Shown: positions 38,044 through 49,900 of the stretch, in pieces
Position numbering within the stretch: the first letter of the stretch is position 1
Layout: each line of letters opens with the position of its first letter
The notes under the pieces: generated by a model
Database searches by the model: none
What the model saw: the letters and a program-made list of their open reading frames with translations, nothing else
Told to the model about the DNA's origin: nothing
Made by a program: the position numbers and the translations under genes
Assembly (NCBI RefSeq): GCF_002775205.1
Contig: NC_036458.1
Span: forward strand, 4,060,560 to 4,124,559
DNA from: Xiphophorus maculatus
Taxonomy: Eukaryota; Chordata; Actinopteri; Cyprinodontiformes; Poeciliidae
Direction of reading: 5' to 3'
DNA: 64,000 bases

Positions 38044-39649
38044 CAATATTCAAATGATTTTATCTGCTTCCCTGTCGAATCATGAAAGTTAATTTTGCTG
38101 CGTCTTTTCTTTTCAGACTAAGATTCCTGCAGACTTCCTCACCAAGTTACACCACATTTTTCAGTTTTACTTGATATGTATATAATTGCAGTTAATAAAA
38201 CTTGGATTTGAAATTTTGTGTGTGATTATGTACATTTATGTATCCTTCAAAGTTGAGTTAAAAATGTAGATTTAAACCTGATGGGAACTTATTAAATTCA
38301 GAAATAGTTGACTAGAGCTGGACAGGCATCGTCTAAAATAAGATTGTAGCCTGCAGACCAGTTTAAATACGTTTACATTTTAAATTTTTGAGAATTAAAT
38401 GTCTTTTACAGAACAAAGAATTTCTGCAAACTACAACCTAAAGTAATTTTTTTTACTCTCAGACCAGCCAAATAAAACGTAAGAGCTGCAAACGTCGCAC
38501 GACATTCTGAAAATAAGACATAATTTTAGAGAAATATCCACCGTTGAAAACATGTTTTTAAAGAACTGCCCTTCTGTTTCAATTTTTAGGATAAAAATAT
38601 ATTTTTTTGTCAAGGATGAATATTTTTTGTTTGGGATTGAAAAGTAAAAGTACATTTATTCCAACTGAGAAGAAAGGCAGGTTACTAGAACTTGGTGTCA
38701 CTTTGTGAAAAATATACATACACAAATTTGTTCCTTATGAATTTTAAGCATAAAAAGTTCTTCCTTCTTATTTTCATATTCTTACCCAAACTTGCAAATT
38801 ACCTGCTCAGTACTCCACACTAAGTATGAATGTCCATTTATTTACTGATGACACTTCAGAAGTCGGATGTTTTTCTGTAAATAACTCAAATTATCACAGA
38901 TAAAAATGTTTCAGGCTTACCTGTATCTGCAAGGTTGAAGACAAACCTGAAAAGCAAAATTTTTCTTCATAGGAACATAAACCACCATAAACTAGAGCTT
39001 TGTTTATCTTTATTATAATTCTAACAATTTATCTCTTAAAACATTTGAAATTCATATATATTTATATGAATGTGTGTATATGCATATCACATATACATAT
39101 ATATATATATTCTGTAAGATACCTTTCTTCAGTTCATACTCATTTTTTAAAGATCTCTTAAAGGATAAGAAATGCTTTCTATAGAGTCGGACCGATTCAC
39201 CTCAGATTGTGACCTTTAACCCCTGACAGCTGATGTGTGAGCCACAAACTCAGTTTTAAATAAGAAATCCAGAAAAAAAAGGTCCAGAATATTTTCTCAA
39301 GAGTCACAAAAGAAGAGAGATGAGTTCCTGTTTTACTAAATTTACACTACATGAACATTTTGTAGATCTGATAGAAACATCTGGCTTAATAAAAACTTTT
39401 ACCTTCACTAAGAAACGCTGGTAGCAACATGTAATACAATGAGAACCTCCAGGGTACTAATAGGGGTGGTAGAGATAGTTTCTAAGATACTTTTCATTGA
39501 AATGTAAGGTCAGCATTACATTTTATTAATAAAAACCAAAACAACCTGCAACACTAATATCTAATTACTTATAGAAGAGAGAATGAAATGATTTAACACA
39601 AGGTGGAACCCTATAACTTTATTTGGTACTAAATAAGGACCCTTTAAAT

Positions 39650-40320
39650 AACCCCACAGGCCCCATGGCAACCCATATGAACTCAACAGACACGTCATAA
39701 TTACCCCCATAAGGTGACTTGTAAGTGCCCTATGAGTATCTGGATCTCACAGGTACCATCTCTAAGTACCTTACAGGTTCCCTAGAAGTAGTTTCAAGGA
39801 AACCCCAATGAACTCATCAGGTACCTTGTAACCATAAGGTGACTTGTAAGCAGTCCATAGATTCCCAATAAACATCCTTAGGTAACTTATAGGTGTACTA
39901 TGCATATCTGGACCTTACTGGTACCCTCTCCCAGTACCTTATAGGTTCCCTGTAAGTAGCCATAAGATAACCCCAATGAACTCCACAGATACCTCATGAA
40001 TACCGCCATAAGGTGACTTGTAAGAACTCCATAAGTTCCCAATAAATAACCTAGAGCAGTGACCCACTGCCTTGCATTGTTTTAGGTATTTCCCTTCTGC
40101 CACACACCTGGCTTGAATCCGTGGGTGATTAACAGGCCTCTGCAGCACTTGATGCCTGCAGAAAAGGTTGTTCAATTGTTTGAGTCGGCTGTTCTGGAAC
40201 AGAGACACATCTAAAACATTCAGGGCACGGGGGGCTAAGGATTGGATTTCAGAAACACTGGCTAGAGATTCCCCTTAAGTAATCTGTAGGTGCCCAATGG
40301 TACCCCCTCCCTGGAAGTTT
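39650..40320. repeat. Complex tandem repeat with GGTACC and CATAAGGTGACTTGTAAG
   Basis: Recurring blocks CATAAGGTGACTTGTAAG, GGTACC, AGTACCTTATAGGTTCCCT and AACCCCAATGAACTC appear about three times in the same order at roughly 160-180 bp spacing. The array is broken by the MITE at 40,057-40,260. Confidence 0.7.
40057..40260. mobile_element. Degenerate MITE inserted in a tandem repeat
   Basis: Begins CAGTGACCC and ends CACTG, with internal inverted similarity. CTAGAG occurs on both sides (offset by one base). It interrupts the complex repeat of 39,650-40,320, whose pattern resumes after it. Confidence 0.5.
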
Positions 40321-42105
40321 TTATAGGTTTAAAATCTTGCCGTTGAATCTGCTGTTGATAATTTAGCTGATTCCACGTTGGTAGTTCACCTAGAGGCGCC
40401 CTTTAAGTGACCTCTAAGAACAGTAGGAGCTTCCTGTTGGTACCACCGAAGTTCTGGCCTGTATTACACATTGCTACTCAAATTTCCTTGTAAGGTGTTA
40501 CTGATGCAAAAAATGACACAAAATAATTCACTGTGATCGCACCGACACGCGTGAGCAAAGAGAACGACCAGAGCGGAGCTTGGATCATTAACAGTGGAAG
40601 ATGCAGAGAACGGGTCAAACTGTATAGAAAGCAGAACAGTTAAATAAATACATCTTCATGATAAACATTATTTGGAAGACAGAGATTCTGTAGAACTTTT
40701 GAGACTTTTTTTTTTTACATCTTAAACTGTGTTTAATGACCATTATTTTCATCGTCCTTATTGCTATTTCCTTATGCATTCTAAGATAATCTCCCCCCTG
40801 ACCTTCTGCAGATACAAAAACGAATCACCATTTGCAAATTTCACATCGACAGAGTGAAAATATGTGCAACAAGATGCATGAAAACAGTTTTTTTTTTCCT
40901 GCAAAACCAGACTCAAAGACAGCAGAGGGGAGAGCAACTCCCGTATGGGATGTATCGATGTGTTCTCGGACTCGGAAAGCAGCACTGAAAGAAGTGAAAG
41001 CGTGAAGTCATGAGAGAGCCCTTATATTCCATCTCAGAGGTTAATGTGCCATGAAAGCTGATGGAGAAGTAAAATGAAAAACATGGCACACACAGATCTT
41101 ATAACAGGGGCTAGCTATACTAAACTTCTATCACTGATATGTTCTGGGCTTCCCCAGAGTAACAGTTGCTACATCGATACAGCATCTGAATAAACTTTGA
41201 AGGAGAAAAGTAAAGTTTGAGGCTTTTAAAGTTACCATGTTAACATAATAAAGGGAAAATATATCCATCGATGTGCTTCACCTTATGTCCGCGAGGCTTC
41301 TTTTCACTTTAAAACAATGTAGAGGATTCAGCGTCTCCACAACACCCAACCACCTGAGGCAGGAAGAAACCGGAATAACAGTAAGGACGATGATAGTAAC
41401 GATAAGCAGTAGCAACAAATCTCTTCATATCAACAGCAGTTCCAGTGTTTCCCCGTTTAAAAACTGTAAGAACAATCGTAGTATTAAAATTTGATTTGAG
41501 CGTTTCTCTCTCTTGGGTTTCGCCGTTGGGAGGGAGGGGGGAGAAAGGCCACTCCAGGAAGGAGCAGGGAGGACCGGGAGGGAAAAGACGGAGATAATGG
41601 CAGTTTTTCTTTTACCCCTCCCGTCTCCTTTCAAGTGTCCCTCGTCCCAGAAGGTCTGAGCAGAGTTGTTCTCCGGAAGAAAAAGATTTCTCTTCGCGTT
41701 CTCTTGGATCCAGAGCACAGTCTGTCCTCAGGTGCGTCTCGGATCTCTGCGTCTTTACATATATAAGGTGTTAAATAAACTCTGACACAAACACAGAGTG
41801 CTTGTGTTTATCTACATGGTGGTGTATGCATGCAGGCATGGATAACAGTAACATGGGTGCCTGACTGTGTGCATATATATATATATTTATATTTTTTTTT
41901 AGCCATTTATTCTTTTTATGATGTAGGTCTGGGCACTTATTTTTGCTACAAATTTGTGATACAGTGACCAGTCTGAACGTACGTCGCTAAAGGATGACAA
42001 AGAGCTATTATGGAAAAATAAAAAAAATGCACACAGGATTCATAGTGAGGACAGAGCCCTGCCGGTGATGAGGTAAAAACAAGACGTGACCAATCGCAAC
42101 CAGAT

Positions 42106-42237
<132 letters not shown>

Positions 42238-42372
42238 CGAAGACACCGGTCTGCTCCCTGGACTCCTGGGAAAGATGAGGAAGCTGTTGTCAGAAGAAAA
42301 TACAACCTCATCTGATTATTGAGTTTAATGGATCAGGAAGTATAAAAAAACAATCTGGACTTTACCAAGTTC

Positions 42373-42964
42373 TTAAAGGTGACCTATTCTGCTTCCTTGA
42401 ACAGGTTAAGACAGACATATGTCTAAACAAAACATGTTCAATACATTTGTTAAATAATGATATTTTATTCTAGCCAGTTTTGCCTATACGAGCTGTTTTA
42501 GGGCGTCTTGTCACTTTAAATCCAAACAAGCTGCTGCTGGCCACGCCCCCCAACTTGACGTTTACAGCCGCACGTGAAAATGGCTGCAGACAAATGCACA
42601 ATTATACAACCGTAAATCTTCGAAAAGCAGAAGTGGAGCCTCCTGCACAACCAACAAGAATTTAGCAAGTGGTTTATGAATGGTAAGTCCACTAAAAACT
42701 TCATCTCTTTTCCAGCAGCCATTGTACAGCAAATACAGCAGTAAAACCAGCTGACCAAACGTGCTGGAGCTGTGCTGGGGTTGCTATGTAACGGCCCTTT
42801 GCTTGCTGAATGTGACTTAACAATGGAAATGGCTCGTTTTCCAGACAAAAAGCAGCTGGGTGTAGTTTTTTTAAGTGCTTGAGTTGTTTCTAGAAGCAGT
42901 TGAGACCCAAATGAAAGTACGAAAACAAGCAAAATTTGAATTTTGCATAATAGGTCCTGTTTAA
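42373..42964. mobile_element. MITE with TTAAAGGTGACCTATT ends
   Basis: Left end TTAAAGGTGACCTATTCTGC and right end GCATAATAGGTCCTGTTTAA are inverted, with TTA at both borders. The family recurs at 61,906-62,750, 27,073-27,540 and from about 63,500 to the window end. A fragment lies near 10,610-10,760. No coding sequence is present. Confidence 0.65.
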
Positions 42965-44802
42965 ATTATCTAAATTTAACCTAAATAAAACATTCCACAT
43001 TAAAAATAAATACACCCTCACTGCTTTTGTGGGACGTGAAGGACGGAAAGTGGTTTGTGATTTGTTAGCTTGGTGCTACAGTACATATAAGCATCAGTTT
43101 GTAGAAGAAAACAAAACAAACAAAACAGAAAAAGCATGGACCTATATTTAAAACTTAATAAATGTGAAAAAGATACTTTAATGACCACATCTGTCATTCT
43201 GCTTTGCAAAGTAGCCTGGAGTAGATCCAGTGTTTACAGATTAAAAATGAAATCCTTACAAATAATCATATTGAATCGATTCATGAGAAAGTAAAAGATT
43301 TCCACCCCTAGTAATAAAGCAATCAAATGCATAAAGACAGATGATTTTTAAATTCATAAACAAGATTTATTTTTGCTTCGATTTTGCAGATTGTTTCAAG
43401 TTAAAACATTCAGAGATATTTTAAAATGTAGAAAGTACCTACATCTGTTTGGAAATTTTGTTAATAACCGACTAGAAAACTGCAGATTTTAACTTGGTAA
43501 AGACCAGATCACTTATTTTATACCCTGACATTTAAAATAAAAATTAAATTTTTACCATGACTCTACGGTGAAATAAAGCCTCGCTCTTTAAAAAACACCT
43601 TCCTACTTTCTGACACGCAGACATGTTCCTCAAACGTCACACAGGAAGCTAAAATCTGAATCCTCTCACCTTTCAACCTGAACAAAAACAACCGAATGCA
43701 CCCTCTGCTTTGTGATTGTTCTAGTTAATAAATCTGAAATTTGCTGCCATAACGACCCTCTTATGTTCACTGAGATGAGGTTTAGTTAGATTGTGTTGCT
43801 GTGGTTGTGTTTGGATGGATGTAAATCAAGGAGCACCAGCCGGCGTGTTTACAGGTCATCAGCTCTTCATCCTCTCCTTTCTTTCCGTGTGAAATCTGTG
43901 TGAATCCTCCGACATGGACTTCAACCCCTCCCTGCTCCTCCTTTGCGGCCTCAGCTCCGACTCCCGTCGTCCCTCCTCCTCTCAGGCTGCCCTTCCCGAG
44001 GAGAGAGGACAGAAATGGGAAACGGGCTGCTGGACAACCTGAGGACAGAGAGACGCAGGACATTTAAAATGTGTTTTCAAAAAGCTTTTCATCGCAGAAC
44101 AGGGATTAAAAAAAGAAGTGGGAAACATAAATTTTCTACAGAGTGAATTTCAACACTAACAGGAAGAGGGCGCTGTTTATCTGTTAAAATAAATCCAAAG
44201 TACTAAAGGAATTTTCCCTTTTCCTTGGGAGTTTAGGGCAGAATAAATAAAACAAACACATGAAACAATTCAAGTTTTTTTGACTCGTCTTAGATTCTAA
44301 AAGTTTAAATTATATTTGGTGCTCAATTCTTTACAGTAAGAGTGTTCAAACTGAAGCCCGGGGGCTTTTGCAGCCAATCGATTGATCTTGTGTTGCCCCT
44401 TAAAATTGGCCATTGCCTTTCCATGGTATTCTGATTATCATCTCTCTTCTTCTCCGACTTGGCTTTCTCCCACTGAAACGGATTCCTCCAGCACAATTTC
44501 CATCAGGCCAATCAGCGAACAGAAGGAAAAGTCGTGAAAGACGTTGATTTTCTGTTTTGGAATTGTAATCTGCCCGTAGTTTTAGCAAGAGCAGCGTTCA
44601 GTCCGTGTTAACCACGCTTCCAAATATTGAATTAATATTTACCAGCCATCTTGTTCGGATCGACTCTTCTCTCTAGAGGAGGTTGGTTGTTTACAGCGCA
44701 GGCAATTTGGTTTGTTAGACAGAGTACAGTCTGATAGCGAACTGAAAATACAACAAATGTTACAATTTTGCTGTGCAACCGAACCAAATCTATCGGACTA
44801 CC

Positions 44803-44995
44803 AGGTCCAATACATTTGTTAAATAATGATATTTTATTCTAGCCAGTTTTGCCTATATGAGCTGTTTTAGGGCGTCATGACACTTTAAATCCAAACAAGC
44901 TGCTGCTGGCCACGCCCCCCAACTTGACTTTTACAGCCGCACGTGAAAATGGCTGCAGACAAATGCACAATTATACAACCGTAAATCTTCAAAAA
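44803..44995. mobile_element. Truncated near-identical copy of the 42,373 MITE
   Basis: About 185 bp repeat the interior of the element at 42,440-42,625 with about five differences. Neither terminal repeat is present. The high identity points to recent duplication or conversion. Confidence 0.7.
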
Positions 44996-45145
44996 GATTT
45001 AAAGAATTGGTTCAAAGTTTCACAAAGTTTTCAGACTTCTGAGAGCAAAAATCTTCCACAACTTACGTTTGATTACGTTTAGGAAATGCAAAAACATGGT
45101 GGAAAAGCTTTAGGGTTTTGTTTTTCTAATGGTATATGTTCAGAT

Positions 45146-46060
45146 TAGAGATGCACTGATCCACTTTTTTCACTTCAGATACCAATATCTGAGGTTTAGT
45201 ATAGGCCAATACTGATTCGATTAGCACATTACATTTGAAAAAAAGACCTAAATGTATTGAATTACAAATTTATCTGATAACTCTACACCAGTACGGCACA
45301 CTTAAATATATCAAGTTTTACAGGTTTGACCAAACCTGTAAAAACAACTTTAATTTGTTCAGTTGTTTTCTTTTAATGTAAAATAAACAAAGAACGGAAA
45401 CTGACAAAACAGTAGCTTGCCTACCTTGGTCAAACATGTCAAAAGTAAACTAACAAAACTTTGAAATAGACCAGAAAGTGCAATTAGTTACTCTAAATAT
45501 AATGTGAAATAAATAATACAGCAAAGGCTGTATATTGCACTAACCACTACATCAATTAATTGCATGATAAATTAAAATGAGCACAATAAATTTTATTTGC
45601 ATGATTTATCACTTTTCTCTCTATCAAAAACTGGATAATAAAAGTCTTCAGTCTGTTTTGGTCCCAAACAGCCAATTTTTCTTCCAGAGACTTAATGATT
45701 CCTTTTCTTTGTTGTTTTGTTTATTGGTTTTTGGTATTTAAAATGTTCGTTAGAATTTAAAATTAATTGATCTTTGAGAATGTTTTCTGGCGTTATTATG
45801 CTATCATTACAATTATATTACTTGAAAATGGTCTCAAAACAACATTATAGTTTATCGCAAAGACTTCTGGGACAATTTATCATCCAGAAAAATTCTTATT
45901 GTGGCAAGTCTAATAAAGCATTAAATTATTAAGAGCATAACGTGTAGAATTAGACTGAACAGATCTGCCCTTATGGATCAGGCACATTGTCTACCCAGTC
46001 TAGAATTGTTTTCAATATTGGGACCGATACAGATATTAATATTGGATCAGTGCATCTCTA
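45146..46060. mobile_element. hAT-like non-autonomous element next to the shank1 stop
   Basis: Terminal inverted repeats AGAGATGCACTGATCC and GGATCAGTGCATCTCT match over 16 bases. The flanking 8-mers gttcagat and gtccagac agree at six positions and look like an aged target duplication. There is no transposase frame inside. A second repeat type (AT-rich, ATTTGCATGATTTATC) sits within it at about 45,540-45,910. A related element lies near 60,120-60,380. Confidence 0.72.
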
Positions 46061-46082
46061 GTCCAGACAGACAGGTGTAACC

Positions 46083-46977
46083 TTACCTGTCCATTACACT
46101 CCTTAGGGCTCGCTCTATGTTCATTCTGTGTCCTACTCTTGTCACCCCCAGATCCAGATAGTCTTCCTTGGTCAAAGAGGGTAAATGGGTGCCATCAATC
46201 TCGTTATCAAGAAACCGTTCTCTATGCTCGCCAAGGTTGAGGTACGCCAGCCAGTCTGCAACATCATACTTGGTCCAGTAGGGCAGCGGCTTGGAAGCGA
46301 AAGGCTTTGTGGGGGAAGGCGGCGGTAAGTGGGGGTAACTCAGGCAGGTAGGTGGCGGGTGGGGGTGCAGGGGTGGAGACGACGTCCCGGACAGAAAATG
46401 AGTCGGAGAAAGGGATCGTGACACTACTAAGGTGGAGTTTGGAGGTGGAGGAGCTCCAGAGGGGGCAAAAAGGGGTGGAGAGGGTGAGAAGTAAGGGTCT
46501 CCAAGAGGATTCCCAGGTGACGGTGGGGTGATTGAACCGCGGAGGTCATAGATGGCACTGTACAGGGGTGAAGTGGGGAGAAGGGGAAGTGACGACGGGC
46601 GGGGCGGGGCCACTTTGGGCCTCTCTGATTGGGAGATGAGCGGACTCGGAGCTCGTCGGCGCTGGAGTATGTGTGATTCTGCTTTGCGAGACTCTCGACT
46701 GGGGATGAACTGGAATTCCAGAGCTTTGGTCCGGTACACGGGTCTGTGCTTGGGAGACGTAGGGTAAGGGGAGTACGACGTCGGGGACAACGGAGAATGT
46801 GAGCGTGGAGGTTGAGATGCGGGTGGAGGCTGAGGAGATGGGGAACGCCCCCAGTTTGGGTATTGGGAAGCCGGGGTTGGGGACGGCGATAAGGACGGCT
46901 GCGATAAAGAGATTGGAGACAGAGACTGGGAGCGGACTGAGGGCGGGCTCAGAGCGGAGGCGGAGTCTTCAGAAAAT
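46083..46977 (-). CDS. shank1: shank1 last coding exon with SAM domain
   Basis: 895 bp, phase 2 to stop. It starts RFSEDSASALSPPSVRS and ends with the SAM domain (about 46,089-46,280): WTKYDVADWLAYLNLGEHRE, then RFLDNEIDGTHLPSLTKEDY, then LDLGVTRVGHRMNIERAL. SHANK SAM domains polymerise into sheets that organise the postsynaptic density. The TAA (46085-46083) lies inside a sequence that reads like a splice donor (GACAG, GTAAGG). Confidence 0.94.
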
Positions 46978-49900
46978 CTGTGAACAAAATCAGAAAAATA
47001 GATAACACCAAACTACACCAGAGATCAGACAGAAGCGAGATGAATTCCAGAAAATGTACATTATTAAAGGTGTTGGAAAGGTACCACAGCCGCCCGCCAA
47101 TAGCTAAAATCCACAAATAGTTGAGATACCCTCTGCTCATAATTGCCTGTTTTAAAAGTTCAAACACCAAATATACATTAATAAACACAATGGAGACTAT
47201 TTGGGAGCTACAGCCAATCAGGCCAAAGGAAAGAAAATGGTGCTCCTGGATTGGCTGCTTTGCAAATGCCAGCCAATATATTATCAAGTAGAATGGTGCC
47301 AAGACATTTTAACTTCCCAAGATGCATTTTTTATGACATCACATGTTAGAATAATTATCTAAGTTCATTTTCTTGTGAGTTTATTTGAAAGGTTATGTTT
47401 TCATATTATTATTTGATGTTACTTGACTTCTTCTCTTCTGTGAAACACTATTAACCATTTGTAGGATGTTTGCCTGGAGGCTAGAGACTTTGCACATTCC
47501 TGTGGTATCAGCTTCCATCTGTAACTGATTAGTTGTGGTCAACCATGCCCTTTTAAGGGCATGCCCACAGAAGGTTTCAGGACACCCTGTAGAAAAAGGT
47601 CATTGGTCAAATTCTTTGTGTGACTATGTGAGAAGGCCCAACCTCCTTCCTTGTATTTTCTAATAAAGCCAAATGCAGAGAAAGATCTGGCAGAGTTGAT
47701 CCCAGACAGTGTTTTACAGCGATTTGTCGCGTCTCGGATCTTCCCTCCTATTCTGCAGAAAAGACAATCACGACTGGTCTGAATCCTTGCTAGATAGGAA
47801 TTACAATAAACCTATCATCACATACCTGCCAAAAACCAGAGGAATGTACAAAGGAATTACAACAATGCATTTATTGACTGGGGGAGGTGTGTATTACCAT
47901 TAGCCATGCTACATTCGAAGGCTCACGAATTAGCGGCTATGTGGCGCTCTCTCAATTAATACATGAGCCTCTGTAATTGCTTAATACAGTCTGAGATTCT
48001 GTAAGGAATGTGATGTCACAATTTTACATCACATATTCTAGATATACCTAAGATATACTAATTATCTACCCGAAAGGAGAATCTCTAGAAATCCGAAGAA
48101 GCACTGATGATGCTAACAGTAACGTAATATGACAACGTTTCCAACCTGTGTCTGCTCAGTGGTCTGTGGCTGCTCCAGCTGTCTTTACTTCTTTGCTGCA
48201 ATTTGCTGCTCAGCTCAGTGATAATGCTTGGCTTCATACTGGATGCAGGGGGGTAAATCTTCTTCCCCTCTAAAAGTGACCCCGACTGGCTTCCCATATC
48301 GCCGCTCATCTGGCTGTCGCCCCATAGGGGTCTCATCTCAGGAGTGCGTGGCCTATCAAAGTACGGTGACGTGGGACGGCCCAAATTCTGCATATCCCTC
48401 ATCCCGTACCCGTCTTGACCACTCTCATCATCTCCAAGTCCTTCCTCTACGTCATCCTCTACCTGCCCATCTCTTTGCCTGTGGGAGTGGTAGGCTGCAG
48501 GGGCGGTGCTGGTCTGTCGATGCGAGTCACCAGCGCGGCTACCTTCTCTAAACCTGCTGCTTTTTGGGTAGGTGGATGCTGCCACCGTCGCATTCTGCAT
48601 CTCAAAGGTTTGCCCATCCAGGTAGCTCATGTATGACTCTAGAAAGTCCGCTCCTCCTCGTTCTGTTTCTCCCGCACCTCCTCCCATTCGCCCTGGACCT
48701 CCAGCTCCAAGTCTCTCTCCCCGATCCAGTCTGTCTCCTCGGACACCACCCCCACTTAGGCCCAAAATACTGTCCAGGTGATGGTCGCTGCTACTTCGGC
48801 TATCCAGTTCCTCAATCCCAGAGTCCACAACCGTTTCCTGGGACTCTCCTTTTTTGGCAGTGGGATGAGAACGATGGTGCTCGCCTGTCCGTCCTGTGAT
48901 GGTAGTGGAGTATGTCGAATGAGCAGGGTGTGTTCGCTCTTGATGGAGCTGAGTGGAGGCGCTTGTTGTGGCAGCAGTGGTGGTTGTAGCAGCACAGCTA
49001 GCGGTCGTTGCGTGGGAGGCGGTGCCCCTATGTGGGACGGACGTGGCAGCAGTGGAGGATGGAGCTGGGGGACCTCGGTAAGCTGGAGGTGGTGCGACTG
49101 CATGTTGGGAAAGTGTTGGTGAGGATCGCCCGGATGCATGAGTGCTGTTGTAAAGGTGGTGAGACATTGAAAAGGGTCTGTGGTAGAAACCGGCTCCAGG
49201 GGGAGGTGGGGGTGAAACTGCAGGGGGAGGAGGAAGACCCATGGCTGGCTGAAGGGTTGAGGGTGAGGAAGGGGGTGGAGGATTTGGTGATGTCTGTGAA
49301 GGGGAAGGAGCAGACTGAGTCAGATTTGCCACTTCGCTGTCATACGACGTGAGGCTGGATGCAGTGGAGTCACCTGCCTGGGGAGAGGGCAGAGGTGTAT
49401 GGGCAGGAAAGCTACTTATATAATGCTCTTTCTGAGGAGGGGGAGGAGGTGGTGGGGGCGGCGGAGGCGGTGGAGGAGGCGGTGGGGGAGGGACTTGCTG
49501 TTGTCGATGGATCAGGCTGTTGGAAAGCATCGCATGTTGCGAGTATCCCAATCCCCCTCTGTCGAAGCTGTTTGCAAACTCTAACGGAGGAGGAAGGGGG
49601 TCTGCATAAACAAATTCATCGTCCGCGTCAACTGAAGGGGCAGGAGGAGGAAGGACCATCATACCACTCCCTGTGCTTCCAGAAGCCTGCTGGATAATGT
49701 TTGGTGGAGGAGAGGGAGGGGTGAGAGACAGCATATAGGCATCGGCTTGACTTTCCATCCTGAGAAAAGAGGGTCTTCGGGGTTGCGGGGCCACACTCTC
49801 AGCTGCCTGCTCTGCCCTCCTCATGTCCCTCTCCCTCGAGTGGTCTCTCTCCCGTTCCCGCGACCTCTCCCGCTCTTTGTAAGACGGCTGATATGGCTGA

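Larger units (their letters stand above)
37080..38215 (+). ncRNA. SNORD88 host gene (four short exons, apparently non-coding)
   Basis: Exons: about 37080-37144, 37685-37724, 37918-37959 and 38117 to about 38215. Donors are GTGAGT, GTGGGT and GTTTGT; acceptors have clear pyrimidine tracts. An AATAAA lies at 38194-38199. Each of the three introns carries one box C/D snoRNA whose 3' end lies 65-75 nt upstream of the acceptor, the spacing typical of intronic C/D snoRNAs. The exons are tiny and unlike one another. The longest exonic reading frame found starts at ATGAAGATGG in exon 2 and is only 17 codons. Upstream, GCGGAAGT at 37040-37047 is an ETS-type motif. It appears to be the fish counterpart of human C19orf48; that is an inference from snoRNA content and linkage to shank1. 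Confidence 0.75.
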
